Numbered from the stretch's first letter, positions 6,701 through 14,341 are shown. The stretch is 15,641 nt of DNA from DATLYB01 sp964502525 (GCA_964502525.1 CAZCXH010000117.1:1-15641); one strand, 5' to 3'. The notes: generated by a model not told the origin, from the letters alone. Numbers and translations are program-made.

Positions 6701-6968
6701 GCACTTGCTGCCCGCAAGTTTTACGAAGCTAAGGGAGTTATCTCTCACATATACTTTTCCTTCCAAATGGCTGAAGAAAACCAAATTCATCGCGGGTGCT
6801 GAAATAAAATTTTTCGGCAGCAACCTCGCCTTGTGGGTGCCTGATGAAAATACTTTTATTGACCCTGAAACAAGTTCCTATGGCGCGGGTAATGCTCAAG
6901 GTTTTGAGTTTGGAACTACACCGTCATTGAGAAATTTCGGCTTCGGCTTCAAGCTTGATTTTAATTGA
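3768..6968 (+). CDS. SusC/RagA-family TonB-linked outer-membrane transporter
   Basis: This 1066-residue protein has the full SusC plan. A signal peptide (1-21, ending FQPVLA before Q22) is followed by a carboxypeptidase-regulatory-like domain (23-95), a TonB-box-like segment (DDVVITAIAI, about 102-111), and a plug domain (about 130-254). The plug carries the SusC signatures LRGGTSILGDNQALLVVDG and ITVLKGPAAAALYGSKGANG. The 22-strand barrel covers about 270-1066 and ends in an aromatic terminal strand (FGFGFKLDFN). There is no STN domain, so it is not expected to signal to a FecR/ECF system by that route. It works as a TonB-powered channel closed by the SusD-like lipoprotein encoded 22 bases downstream. 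The substrate cannot be read from the sequence: no glycoside hydrolase, sulfatase or peptidase lies nearby. The ATG at 3768 fits the signal peptide. Confidence 0.97.
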   Translation: MKWKFLFLSLTALALFQPVLAQRTITGTITSAEDDQPIVGANVLEEGTSNGTTTDVDGKYSLTVSDSAKNLVFTFVGLKKQTLPIDKNEISVVMEADENVFDDVVITAIAIEREKSSLGYATTTVENAELTAIASSSPIEALKGKVAGASITTSNGSPGASTRIVLRGGTSILGDNQALLVVDGLPIDNSNFGSGDDFNGEADELNNNFDVGNRGNDLNPNDIESITVLKGPAAAALYGSKGANGALIITTKRGSDVSKSGKPFMVSYGSDFTFSNILKLPEYQNEYGQGGEKFPDSRENFSWGPKFDGVVRPWGQMVDGQQKVKPYSALPNNVQEFFELGTKFSNNISFEGETKNTGYYLSYNNIKQEGVIPTEGYKRNSLRFNLSHTFSEKLRSEASLFYAKTHIDWTVQGQGTYSTYDQVIQTPRDISLLELKDLDDPFNQPETYYGAYTLNPWYVLDVQDNDNDVDRFNAIASVTYSPVKWLDIMGRFGSDIYTDTRVQRLAKFSFENQTFPYEEDGKYSEDIYRVNSYNTDLIISANHTFDNGFSIGGLVGNNIFTKKIQNTFASTAGLNIEGFYNLSNSKGRPVTNSLLSERRTAGVYGELDFDYKDYVFLTFTARNDWASTLPADNNSYFYPGINAAFVFTKLVDINPKILSYGKVRGGWAKVGSGGEAPYLLTNVYVQNSIGDGFNESEVNPPYPSGAGDAVGVDAYTVSNTLRNPNLKPEFTTSWEIGTELGFWKDRFTVDFTYYMSESKDLILTTAPVAPSSGYTAQVINAGTMENKGFELEASIIPVHTSFGLKWEVYGTFTKNTNEVTALPDGVDQIVLGGFSDMSIVARQGEPYGSFYAVSAQRDPQGRVVVDSISGQPLLDDEPRIFGSYQPDWIGSIGTTLSWKGLKFNILFDTRQGGMVYSRTMDTQEFVGTSPNTLNDDREDFIVPNSVIQTESGDYVENTTVLAHHQDYWTVYNNQDHAAHLLPASFTKLRELSLTYTFPSKWLKKTKFIAGAEIKFFGSNLALWVPDENTFIDPETSSYGAGNAQGFEFGTTPSLRNFGFGFKLDFN

Positions 6969-6990
6969 TAACAAAACAAAATCTAACAAG

Positions 6991-8517
6991 ATGAAAGCGA
7001 TATTCTTTAACAGACTGATGCTGATACTGGTGGTATTGGCTGTGTCGTCATCATCCTGCAAGAAGGATTTTCTTGATGTCAATGAAAACCCTAATGCTCC
7101 GGCTGATGTTGACCTGACCTTTGTGCTTCCGAGCGCGCAGGCAAACCTTGCATACACGCTGGGAAACCAGCTTGCGGTGGCAGGCGGATTGTGGGCGCAA
7201 TATTGGACGCAGGGCCCCAATGCCAATCAATATAATGAGACAGACCGGTATTTTTACGACAATACTGAAGCTGACAGGCCCTGGAGAGCCTTGTATGCCG
7301 GCACCTTGCGCGATTTGGTCGCATTGCATGCCAAAGCTACCGAAGAAGGCAAGCGTGATTACATGGCTGTCGCAAAAATTCTTCAGGCCTATACCCTTCA
7401 GGTAATCACCGATGCGTGGGGGGATGTTCCTTTTTCCGAAGCGCTGCAAGGGTTCGAAGGAAACACCTCACCGAAATATGACAACCAGGAAAGCCTTTAC
7501 GATGCGATGATAACATTGACGGATGAAGGTCTCGCCTTGCTCGATTCCATTTTCGCTTCGGGCGAGTATTCAGTCACTCCTGACGGAGTATTTGCCGGGA
7601 TGGGACATGACGATTTGGTTTACCAGGGCGACATTGACAAATGGTACCGGTTCGGCATGACACTGAAGCTGAAAATTTATCTGCGGCAGGTAAGCGTTCG
7701 CCCGGGCGTTGCCTCAGCGGGAATAGCGGCAATGATTGCTGATCCGACTTATTATCTCGAATCGGGGTACGATGCCTACGTGCATTACATTGATGAAAAA
7801 TTCAGGCAAAACCCGCTCTATACCACGGTGCAGGCATTGAACCCGGCAAAAAATATTTTCGCCAGCAAGACTTCCGTGGATTATCTCAATAGCCTTACCG
7901 ACCCGCGGGTATTCGATTATTATGATCCGGTGGGAGCCGGTGTGGTGGTTGGCATCCTTCAGGGCGCTGCGCGCAATCCCGACTTGTTTCCGCCACCGGT
8001 GGATGACAACAATTTCTCACAATACAGCGAGCAAATTATCGGTGCTTCTGCTCCGGTGCGCCTGATGAGCGCTGCTGAAAGCATGTTCCTTCAAGCCGAG
8101 GCGATGGCAAGAGGGTTCATGTCGGGCGATGCCCAAGGGACTTATGAAGCTGCTGTCGAAGACTCATGGAGCCAGTGGGAGTTTGCCTCAACCGAGATAG
8201 GCAATATTTCCACCTACCTCGCGCAGGATGGTGTCGCCTATCCCTCCGGTGGCAGCTTGGATGAGCAGTTGCGCGTTATTCTTATTCAGAAATGGGTGGC
8301 GATGAATGGCAACCAAAATTTCGAGGCATGGACGGAATTCAGAAGAACGGGGTACCCTGATTTTCTCATCGAGTCGAATACTTCGGTTTATGGAAATAAT
8401 AATTCACCGAAAATATTCCCGACCCGGTTGGTTTATTCGAGCGATGAACTGACTACCAATTCAAACGTGATTAACGGGTTGACGCTTATAGATAAAGTTT
8501 GGTGGGATGTCAATTGA
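6991..8517 (+). CDS. SusD/RagB-like surface lipoprotein (SusD-like_2 type)
   Basis: The protein is 508 residues from the ATG at 6991. An in-frame ATG at 6955 would overlap susC and put 12 polar residues before the signal peptide, so it was not used. The lipoprotein signal ends SSSSC, with the lipidated cysteine at residue 23, followed by KKDFLDV, which fits a surface export signal. The mature part shows features of the SusD-like_2 family: LPSAQANLAYTLG near the start, helical repeats with DAWGDVPFSEAL around residues 135-147, AAESMFLQAEAMARG near 362-376, and QKWVAMNGNQNFEAW followed by FRRTGYP near the end. It forms the lid over the SusC channel and takes part in substrate capture at the cell surface. 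It lies 22 bases after susC and 26 before the next lipoprotein gene, in one operon. Confidence 0.95.
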   Translation: MKAIFFNRLMLILVVLAVSSSSCKKDFLDVNENPNAPADVDLTFVLPSAQANLAYTLGNQLAVAGGLWAQYWTQGPNANQYNETDRYFYDNTEADRPWRALYAGTLRDLVALHAKATEEGKRDYMAVAKILQAYTLQVITDAWGDVPFSEALQGFEGNTSPKYDNQESLYDAMITLTDEGLALLDSIFASGEYSVTPDGVFAGMGHDDLVYQGDIDKWYRFGMTLKLKIYLRQVSVRPGVASAGIAAMIADPTYYLESGYDAYVHYIDEKFRQNPLYTTVQALNPAKNIFASKTSVDYLNSLTDPRVFDYYDPVGAGVVVGILQGAARNPDLFPPPVDDNNFSQYSEQIIGASAPVRLMSAAESMFLQAEAMARGFMSGDAQGTYEAAVEDSWSQWEFASTEIGNISTYLAQDGVAYPSGGSLDEQLRVILIQKWVAMNGNQNFEAWTEFRRTGYPDFLIESNTSVYGNNNSPKIFPTRLVYSSDELTTNSNVINGLTLIDKVWWDVN

Positions 8518-8543
8518 TTTTTAAACTCTAAAAAAATTCAGCC

Positions 8544-9182
8544 ATGAAAAATATGAAATACCTTTTCGCAGCGCTGGCAGTGGTCTTCATTTCATCGTGT
8601 GAAGAAGTGGAAGATCAGTTTCCCTCTGAGGTAAAGGAGGTTTCTGCGCCAACCATCACCTTGATTGGCGACCCTGTTGTGATCCTCAATGTAGGCGACC
8701 CTTACACGGATCAAGGAGCCACCTACTACGATTCGCTCTATGGTGACAATGGAACCATCAGTTCATCTACAGAGATCAGCACGGATGAGGAAGGATTTTA
8801 TGTTGTCACTTACACCGCTACGAACAGATATGGGTTTGAAGGTTCAGGAACGCGCCTCGTTGCAGTTACTGCTGTTTCTGACCAGCTTGATATTTCCGGG
8901 AGTTACTTCCATGCCCAAAGAGGCGGCACTTCAGAGGTGACAAAAATCGGAAGAGGAGTTTTTCAGACAGATAACATCAGCGGAGGAACATCAATAATAG
9001 AACCGGCTTTCTTCATGTTTACAGGAGACTCTTCCATGATAATGCCTCCGCAGGTTCTTCCGATAAGCGGACCGGCAGAGTTTTCAGATGCAGCTTATGA
9101 CTTCACGCCACCCGGAAGCTATACCTACGCCATATCGAATCCCGGGTATGGGCCGGCTCCCCGTTTGTTTGTGAAGCAGTAG
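8544..9182 (+). CDS. Small surface lipoprotein with Ig-like (DUF5011-type) domain
   Basis: This 212-residue protein has a lipoprotein signal with cysteine at residue 19 (VFISSC), followed by acidic EEVED, consistent with surface export in Bacteroidota. Residues 34-110 form an Ig-like domain of the DUF5011 type: PTITLIGDPVVILNVGDPY, then DQGATYYDSLYG, then EGFYVVTYTATNRYG. Residues 113-212 are a second beta-rich part that I do not recognise (ISGSYFHAQRGGTSEVTKIG onward). Third genes after susC/susD often encode surface substrate-binding proteins, and that is the likely role here. M4 is an alternative start. The gene is last in the operon and faces the SDR gene, 83 bases away. Confidence 0.85.
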   Translation: MKNMKYLFAALAVVFISSCEEVEDQFPSEVKEVSAPTITLIGDPVVILNVGDPYTDQGATYYDSLYGDNGTISSSTEISTDEEGFYVVTYTATNRYGFEGSGTRLVAVTAVSDQLDISGSYFHAQRGGTSEVTKIGRGVFQTDNISGGTSIIEPAFFMFTGDSSMIMPPQVLPISGPAEFSDAAYDFTPPGSYTYAISNPGYGPAPRLFVKQ

Positions 9183-9265
9183 CTACAAAACAGATTTTGC
9201 GAGTGTGTGTATGTGATTATTAAATCCAGCGCGCCAAAGCTATACGGAGCTAACCGTCACAGCGG

Positions 9266-10006
9266 CTATACCGCTGCAGCCCCCACGCTCTTACCACCAT
9301 CCACATGGAACACCTGTCCGGTGATGAATCTGGCATTATCAGATGCAAGGAAAGCTACCATGGCCGCAATGTCATCCGGTGTGCCCATAGTTTTGGAGGG
9401 TTGCGCAGCGATCAGTTTCTCCAGCACATCCGAAGGAAGTTGTTGGGTGAGGGGGGTGTCAATCAGACCGGGAGCTACCGCATTCACTGTTACGCCATGC
9501 CTGCCCAGCTCCAATGAAAGAGCGCGTGTTAATCCCACAACTCCCGCTTTGGATGCCGAGTAATTAGTCTGCCCGGGATTGCCCATCCAAGCCCGCGAAG
9601 CGATGTTGATGATGCTGCCTTTTTTGTTTTCCCGAAAGATCATCGCGGCTTCCCGGCACATCAGCCAGCTTCCTCTCAAATTAACGGAGATTACCTTATC
9701 AAAATCACCGGCAGGCATCCTCCAAATCACATTGTCGCGGATAATGCCGGCATTGTTGACGAGTACAGTAATATTGTTGCTGCCCTGTTTGCTGCATACT
9801 TGTTGAAAAAACTCTTTTACACTCTGTTCGCTGCTGACGTCACAGAACAGGAATGCAGCTTTATCACCGCCAATGAATGACACCGCATCATTACCGGCAG
9901 CCTCATCCACATCGGCAATAATGACGAAATATTTTTCATTCTTCAGCTTTCTGGCAATGGCGAATCCAATTCCGTTTCCGCCTCCGGTGATGATGGCTGT
10001 GGTCAT
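9266..10006 (-). CDS. SDR-family oxidoreductase (FabG-like)
   Basis: This 246-residue classical short-chain dehydrogenase has a Rossmann fold with the glycine motif TGGGNGIG (7-14), Asp32 after the second strand, D56-V57, NNAG (84-87), and the catalytic set N109, S137, Y149, K153. Asp32 points to NAD(H) rather than NADP(H). The C-terminal FITGQVFHVDGG is typical of FabG-like enzymes. It should reduce a 3-oxoacyl or other ketone substrate, or oxidise the alcohol, in the cytosol. It is not necessarily the fatty-acid FabG, since no other fatty-acid gene is near. It stands alone, facing the preceding lipoprotein gene and separated by 192 bases from the next - strand gene. Its stop codon lies in the loop of a short hairpin with arms at 9260-9265 and 9271-9276. 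Confidence 0.93.
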   Translation of the reverse strand: MTTAIITGGGNGIGFAIARKLKNEKYFVIIADVDEAAGNDAVSFIGGDKAAFLFCDVSSEQSVKEFFQQVCSKQGSNNITVLVNNAGIIRDNVIWRMPAGDFDKVISVNLRGSWLMCREAAMIFRENKKGSIINIASRAWMGNPGQTNYSASKAGVVGLTRALSLELGRHGVTVNAVAPGLIDTPLTQQLPSDVLEKLIAAQPSKTMGTPDDIAAMVAFLASDNARFITGQVFHVDGGKSVGAAAV

Positions 10007-10054
10007 GAGGTAGTCGTGTTATGCTTTGAAAGGGATAAATTGCGCCATTGTACC

Positions 10055-10100
10055 GTTTACGGTTTACAGTTTGGAAACTGTAAACATATAAACTGTAAAC
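10055..10100. repeat. GTTTAC palindromic repeat cluster between two genes
   Basis: GTTTACAGTTT (10062-10072) is the exact reverse complement of AAACTGTAAAC, which occurs twice, at 10075-10085 and 10090-10100. An extra GTTTAC at 10055-10060 precedes it. Two alternative hairpins can form, one with a 2-base loop. Repeats built on GTTTACR are familiar to me from Bacteroidota intergenic regions, but I cannot verify that here. There is no T-tract on either side, so terminator function is doubtful. Confidence 0.8.
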
Positions 10101-10198
10101 AGAAATAGAAAATGTAAAGATTTTATCCCGCGCACAGTATAGTATCCGATGGCATATCCCGATCGTGGTTTCTTTTCACACACGCGTTTCTGGATAAA

Positions 10199-11056
10199 TC
10201 AGTTGTTCTCCATCTTGTAAACCAATAAGGTCGGAACTTTTCCTGCCGCTTCGTTGGTGATAATCATTGTTCCGTCAGGCAGAAAAGTTATTCCCTCTGC
10301 TTTGGCGAACCGTTCGGTGCTGAGTTGCTCCATGTGTGCGATGTCGCCCGCGCGGTTCATCACAATAAGCAGTTGGTCGGCAGCGGAAATAATGTAAATA
10401 TCGTTCGTCAGCGGATGCACTGCAAGGCTTGACGGGCGGAAGTTGAATGGTTTTAACTCGCCTTTAGCATTGGTTTCCCGGTAATGAATATTGTATTGCT
10501 GCGCTTTGGCGCTTAAACGGTCGGTGTTCAGGCTATAAAGCGGTTTTTCAATTAGTTTCTTTTTGGAAATATCAAATGCGTAAATGAATCTTTCGGCCTT
10601 CTCATCATGGTCGAGAGGCTTGCTTTTGGCGGCAATGAGAATGCGGTTGTATTTGGCATCATAACAGAGACCTTCATTGTTCGCTGTGAGCAGCGGCAAT
10701 TTGTAATGCCTGACCGCAGTTGAGTTTGATTTAAAATTGCTCCACTCCGACAGCCGTCCGTCACTTCTTAAAATGTAAAGAGATTTGCCTGTGTAAGCAA
10801 GGCCCTCAAAATCTCCGGTAGAATCAAAAACATGCTGTGAAACAATTTCACCGCTTCTGAAATTGAAGATGAACACTGTGCCAATCTCATCCTGAACGCA
10901 GGCAACATGAGATGAGTCCAAATCGGTCAACCCGGAAACTTCGTTCAGTATAGCCGGAAGTTCAAGTTGCGCTGCCGGCTGGTTCAGGTTGTAGTTAAAA
11001 AACCATTGTCCGTAACTGTGCAGTGCAATCAGCGTGAAAAGGAATGAGGCGCGCAT
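10199..11056 (-). CDS. SdiA-regulated / YjiK-like secreted beta-propeller protein
   Basis: This 285-residue protein has a signal peptide (1-16, ending ALHSYG before Q17). The mature part has spaced propeller motifs typical of the SdiA-regulated (YjiK) family: EVSGL (39-43), DFEGLAY (82-88), NNEGLCYD (126-133), RPSSLAVHP (207-215) and KAEGITFLPDG (252-262). The fold should be a single beta-propeller in the periplasm or outside the cell. The biochemical role of the family is not established. The gene starts 19 bases after the stop of the PepSY-like gene on the same strand, so the two are probably cotranscribed. Nothing suggests regulation by an SdiA homologue in this organism; the name is only the family label. 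Confidence 0.85.
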   Translation of the reverse strand: MRASFLFTLIALHSYGQWFFNYNLNQPAAQLELPAILNEVSGLTDLDSSHVACVQDEIGTVFIFNFRSGEIVSQHVFDSTGDFEGLAYTGKSLYILRSDGRLSEWSNFKSNSTAVRHYKLPLLTANNEGLCYDAKYNRILIAAKSKPLDHDEKAERFIYAFDISKKKLIEKPLYSLNTDRLSAKAQQYNIHYRETNAKGELKPFNFRPSSLAVHPLTNDIYIISAADQLLIVMNRAGDIAHMEQLSTERFAKAEGITFLPDGTMIITNEAAGKVPTLLVYKMENN

Positions 11057-11075
11057 AATTTATAGCGGAAACTGC

Positions 11076-11498
11076 TTATTTATCAGTATGCAAAAATTCA
11101 CCGTTCAGGCTGAAATCAAGATCAAGCCCGTTATCAAGTTCGATTTCCTGGTTGTTGTCATCCAACTGCCACCCGGTGATAAAATTATTTTTATAATGCT
11201 GCCGGACATGCGATAAAATTTTGCCGGGAATCACCGAATCGGGAAGGCGCGTGTTGCCGTCAATTTCGGTGATTTCCAGTTTGCGGTTAAATTCCAAAGA
11301 AATCATGTTGCCCAGCGTGATTTCGTAATCATCACGGTCTTCGGTAGCCTGTTTGATTGTCTGTCCCGCAAAATGTTTTTGCACGTACGCATTGATTTCA
11401 TTCGGCAAACTTTCAACCGGAATGATGGAATCCTGGCTGTAAGCAGACAGGAATGCAGTTGCAAACAGTATAAGCGTAAAAAAGAATCCTTTGTTCAT
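11076..11498 (-). CDS. Secreted PepSY-like (DUF2874-type) protein
   Basis: This 140-residue protein has a signal peptide (1-21, ending FLSAYS before Q22). The mature part has two PepSY-like repeats. The first begins LPNEINAYVQKHFAGQTIKQ (31-50) and continues into a DDYEITLGNMISLEFN strand. The second begins with IPGKILSHVRQHYKN and ends in IELDNGLDLDFSLNGEFL. This matches the small Bacteroidota PepSY-like family (once called beta-lactamase-inhibitor-like), which lies in the periplasm and has no known activity. It is first in a two-gene unit with the propeller gene, 19 bases downstream. A TAnnTTTG element lies upstream. Confidence 0.85.
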   Translation of the reverse strand: MNKGFFFTLILFATAFLSAYSQDSIIPVESLPNEINAYVQKHFAGQTIKQATEDRDDYEITLGNMISLEFNRKLEITEIDGNTRLPDSVIPGKILSHVRQHYKNNFITGWQLDDNNQEIELDNGLDLDFSLNGEFLHTDK

Positions 11499-11527
11499 AA
11501 TGATGAGTTTTTCGGGTTTAACGAAAG

Positions 11528-11535
11528 CAAAGATA
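11528..11535 (-). promoter_or_regulatory. Candidate -7 element for the PepSY-like / propeller operon
   Basis: On the - strand this reads TATCTTTG, an exact match to the Bacteroidota TAnnTTTG element, about 30 bases before the ATG at 11498. No good TTTG -33 element is seen at the usual distance, so the call is tentative. The 217-base stretch 11499-11715 holds no convincing gene. Confidence 0.4.
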
Positions 11536-11715
11536 ACGGGCGAAAGCAGGTTTTATGGTGCATAGCGCGGAATTTTGACCAGCAACTGCTTCCGGAGAAG
11601 AGCCATGGCGCGGCACAGATATAATAAGCGTATGTCTTTTCGGCATCCGCAGCTGCCATCTTCGGCAATTCTTTTCCGCCCGCATGATCCTCGCACCGGA
11701 ACAACACATTATCCC

Positions 11716-13515
11716 TCACTTCAGCTTCAGCACCTGACCCGGTTTGATGTCACTCGCCACAAGGCTATTGAGTTTTTTCAATGTTTCGACATTAAGATTG
11801 TATGCCTGTGCGATAGTGTAGAGCGTTTCGCCTTCTTTCACTTTGTGGTATGTGGGCAAACCTGCAGGCTGCCCGGTAATCACCTCCGGCTGCACCGGTT
11901 CTTCCTCGAATGTCATTTCCGCCTCTTCCTCCTTCACATTTTCCTGTTCATAACCGACAATCAATTTCTGCCCGATGGAAATTTCACTGGATGCAAGCCT
12001 GTTCCATTTTTTGATGTCGTCCACCGTCACCTTATAAATGGTCGAAATCCTGTAGAGCGTCTCCTGAGGTGCGACAGTGTGAAGCTTAGGTTTCGATGGC
12101 GGAGATGCCGGCTTTTTAACCGGCTCTTCTTTCACGACCGGCTGCTCCTCCTTAGCGGGCGCCCCGTCTGTGCCTGAAGAGTAGCCGACAATCAACATTT
12201 GCCCAGGTGATACGCTGCTTGAAGTTAAATTATTCCATTTCTTGATGTCAACCACCGTGGTATTATACAGGGTTGAAATCCGGTAAAGGGTTTCCTGCGA
12301 GGCAACTTGGTGATATACCGGCTTCATCTCCTGTTTCACGGTTTCAGGCGGTGCCGCTGTTTCCGCAACAGGCGCATCGGTTTTCACAGCCGGCTCCTTG
12401 CTGCCCTGAGTCTTCACTGCCTCCGCTTCCTGCTGCGCGGGAGCCGAAGCAGCTTCCTCGCCCTTTTCTTCCGAAGCAACTTCCGCTTTCGGCTCTTTTT
12501 CCTTGCTTCCTTTTACCGCTTCATCCATTCTTTTCTGAATATCCGCCTCGATATCCCGCTTTATCTCCGCTTCAGTCTTAAGTTTTGGGGCCTTGTCGCA
12601 TGTCCTTTGCAGGCAAAGCGTTTCCCCCACCGCAGGTTCCTGCCCCCAGGTCATCCTGTTTTTCTTGTAAAGCGCCTTCAATTTGATTCCCTCCATCTGC
12701 GAGATGGAATGCATGGTTTCGCCCTTCGTTACGCGGTGATACGTTTCGTAACCCTTGGTTCTTTTGGGCTGAAGGTAAATTTTGCTCCCGGGCAGAATGT
12801 AGTCGCCTTCATTCAGGTCGTTGAATCGCAGCAACTGTCCGATGCTGACATCATATTTGGTAGCGATGTCAAATGCCATTTCATTGGGCTGCGACACCAC
12901 GGTCTTGATGCCATTGAACATAAAGTATTTGTTATCCATTGCCTTCAGCTCTCCCGCTTCTTCAGCAGTCAGCGGCACATACTTCGATTCCGTATCGAAA
13001 GCGTGCAGGTTGCGTTCCTCTATCAGCCGTATCAGCAAGGTGGCGTAGTTGGGATTGGTGGCATATCCTGCTTTTTTCAACCCCTGCGCCCAGCCTTTGT
13101 AATCAGTGGGCTTCAGCTTGAACAAGGCGGCATAGCGGTCTTTGCCGATGAGGAAGAGCGAGTGGTCGCGGTAGGATTGATAAACGGTCTCATACTTTCT
13201 GAAACATTCCTTTTCCTCATCATCGTCCTGTATAAAGGTGGCGCCCTCCCAGTTGCTTCCGCATTTTATTCCAAAATGGTTATTGGCTTTCTTCGACAGC
13301 TTGCTGTTACCATAGCTCGACTCAAGGATGCCCTGCGCGAGTTTGATGCTGGCGGGGATGCCGGTTCTGCGCATTTCCTCCTTGGCAAGACCGTAGTACT
13401 TTGTGATATACTCGGGAACAGTCATATCGCCCTCCTTCTCTCTGTTCTGTCCATGCGCCAAAACAGAAGAGAGAAAGAGATGAATGATAATCCCCCATGT
13501 TTTTAAGAATCTCAT
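11716..13515 (-). CDS. Secreted peptidoglycan glucosaminidase (GH73-like) with five LysM-like repeats
   Basis: This 599-residue protein has a signal peptide (1-22, ending VLAHG before Q23). The catalytic domain spans about 35-172 and resembles FlgJ/GH73 glucosaminidases: IPASIKLAQGILESSYGNS with likely catalytic E65, then NNHFGIKC, FRKYETVYQSYRDHS, and GYATNPNYATLLIRLIE. It should cleave glycan strands of peptidoglycan. Five LysM-like units follow at about 203-248 (weak), 258-302 (weak), 400-444, 478-521 and 556-599, which would hold the enzyme on the wall. Units 3 and 4 match at 32 of 44 positions, pointing to a recent duplication. A charged Ala/Glu/Lys linker (311-395) separates units 2 and 3. 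The gene lies 23 bases after the methyltransferase gene, probably in one operon. A role in cell-wall remodelling or daughter-cell separation is inferred. Confidence 0.92.
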   Translation of the reverse strand: MRFLKTWGIIIHLFLSSVLAHGQNREKEGDMTVPEYITKYYGLAKEEMRRTGIPASIKLAQGILESSYGNSKLSKKANNHFGIKCGSNWEGATFIQDDDEEKECFRKYETVYQSYRDHSLFLIGKDRYAALFKLKPTDYKGWAQGLKKAGYATNPNYATLLIRLIEERNLHAFDTESKYVPLTAEEAGELKAMDNKYFMFNGIKTVVSQPNEMAFDIATKYDVSIGQLLRFNDLNEGDYILPGSKIYLQPKRTKGYETYHRVTKGETMHSISQMEGIKLKALYKKNRMTWGQEPAVGETLCLQRTCDKAPKLKTEAEIKRDIEADIQKRMDEAVKGSKEKEPKAEVASEEKGEEAASAPAQQEAEAVKTQGSKEPAVKTDAPVAETAAPPETVKQEMKPVYHQVASQETLYRISTLYNTTVVDIKKWNNLTSSSVSPGQMLIVGYSSGTDGAPAKEEQPVVKEEPVKKPASPPSKPKLHTVAPQETLYRISTIYKVTVDDIKKWNRLASSEISIGQKLIVGYEQENVKEEEAEMTFEEEPVQPEVITGQPAGLPTYHKVKEGETLYTIAQAYNLNVETLKKLNSLVASDIKPGQVLKLK

Positions 13516-13538
13516 TTCAGGAAAACTGCATTTAATTT

Positions 13539-14174
13539 CTAAATCTTTCTGATCATCATCACTCCGTCCCGCAACGGCAACAGCATGTTGTCAACGCGGT
13601 TATCATTGAGTACCATCTTGTTGAACTCATGGATGCCCTCCGTTTCACCGTCTTTTTCATCTTCCAGCACCTTGCCGCTCCACAATGCGTTGTCGGCAAT
13701 GATCATCCCGCCCTGTTTCACCTTGTCAAACACCAATTTGTAATAAGCGGGATAATCCGTCTTTTCCGCATCAATAAACACAAGGTCAAATTTCATTTGA
13801 AGCTGAGGAACGATATCCTCCGCCCTGCCGGTGTGAAGCGTTATTTTTTTCTCCATTCGGGCTTTTTTAAAATACTTTGTAGCTAACTCCTCCAACTCTT
13901 CATTTTCTTCAATAGTGTGCACCATGCCTCCTTCAGCAAGCCCTGATGCGAGGCAGATTGCTGAATAGCCTGTGAATGTTCCAAGTTCAAGAACAGCCTT
14001 CGGCTGCAGCATCGCGCTTATCATGCCGAGCAATTTTCCTTGCAAATGTCCGGAAAGCATCTGCGGATAGAGCGCCTTCAGATGCGTTTCCCGCTCGAGT
14101 TCAGACAACGCCTTGCTTTGCGGCTTGGAAAATGCCTCGCAGTATCGGCTGATGTTTTCAGCAACGAAATTCAC
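13539..14174 (-). CDS. Class I SAM-dependent O-methyltransferase (caffeoyl-CoA OMT-like)
   Basis: This 211-residue protein is the usual length for the bacterial metal-dependent O-methyltransferase family. It has the SAM-binding motif VLELGTFTGYSAICLA (61-76) with acidic E88 or E89 after the second strand. FDLVFIDAEK (129-138) and IIADNALWSGKV (158-169) carry the likely metal ligands D135, D161 and N162. It should transfer methyl groups to vicinal hydroxyls of a catechol-like or similar small molecule in the cytosol; the substrate is unknown. The gene is first in a two-gene unit with the LysM glucosaminidase (23-base gap) and diverges from rpoN across 167 bases. A functional tie to the wall enzyme is not evident. 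Confidence 0.92.
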   Translation of the reverse strand: MNFVAENISRYCEAFSKPQSKALSELERETHLKALYPQMLSGHLQGKLLGMISAMLQPKAVLELGTFTGYSAICLASGLAEGGMVHTIEENEELEELATKYFKKARMEKKITLHTGRAEDIVPQLQMKFDLVFIDAEKTDYPAYYKLVFDKVKQGGMIIADNALWSGKVLEDEKDGETEGIHEFNKMVLNDNRVDNMLLPLRDGVMMIRKI

Positions 14175-14311
14175 TGATTAAAATTAGGGCAAGATTCATG
14201 GAGCATTTGGATATTTATTCACTCAACTTGCCTCTCCTGTACATTAATTGAGAACGGGAAACTTCCGCCATTCAACATCAGTTTCTTTAAAAGAGCGTTA
14301 ACTTCAATTCA

Positions 14312-14336
14312 TAATTTTAAAGCGTTTTTTTCGGAG
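14312..14336 (+). promoter_or_regulatory. Possible rpoN -7 element and Shine-Dalgarno-like site
   Basis: TAATTTTA at 14312-14319 resembles TAnnTTTG, and GGAG at 14333-14336 lies 5 bases before the ATG at 14342, one of the few starts in the window with a Shine-Dalgarno-like sequence. No clear TTTG -33 element lies at the expected distance, so the promoter part is weak. Confidence 0.3.
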
Positions 14337-14341
14337 AAAAT

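Noticed and set aside
6955..6990. Upstream ATG for the SusD-like gene
   Set aside because: It overlaps the end of susC and would place a polar stretch before a clear lipoprotein signal that starts at 6991.
9207..9563. A 118-codon + strand frame overlapping the SDR gene
   Set aside because: It is antisense to a complete SDR with all catalytic residues and shows no domain of its own.
11495..11719. A 74-codon - strand frame between the LysM and PepSY-like genes
   Set aside because: No recognisable motif; it overlaps the ends of both neighbours and likely contains the promoter of the PepSY-like gene.
12307..13506. Long open frame (399 codons) on the + strand, antisense to the LysM glucosaminidase
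   Set aside because: It lies wholly within a well-supported gene on the other strand, has no recognisable domain, and has a composition (many Phe, Arg, Leu, His) typical of an antisense shadow.
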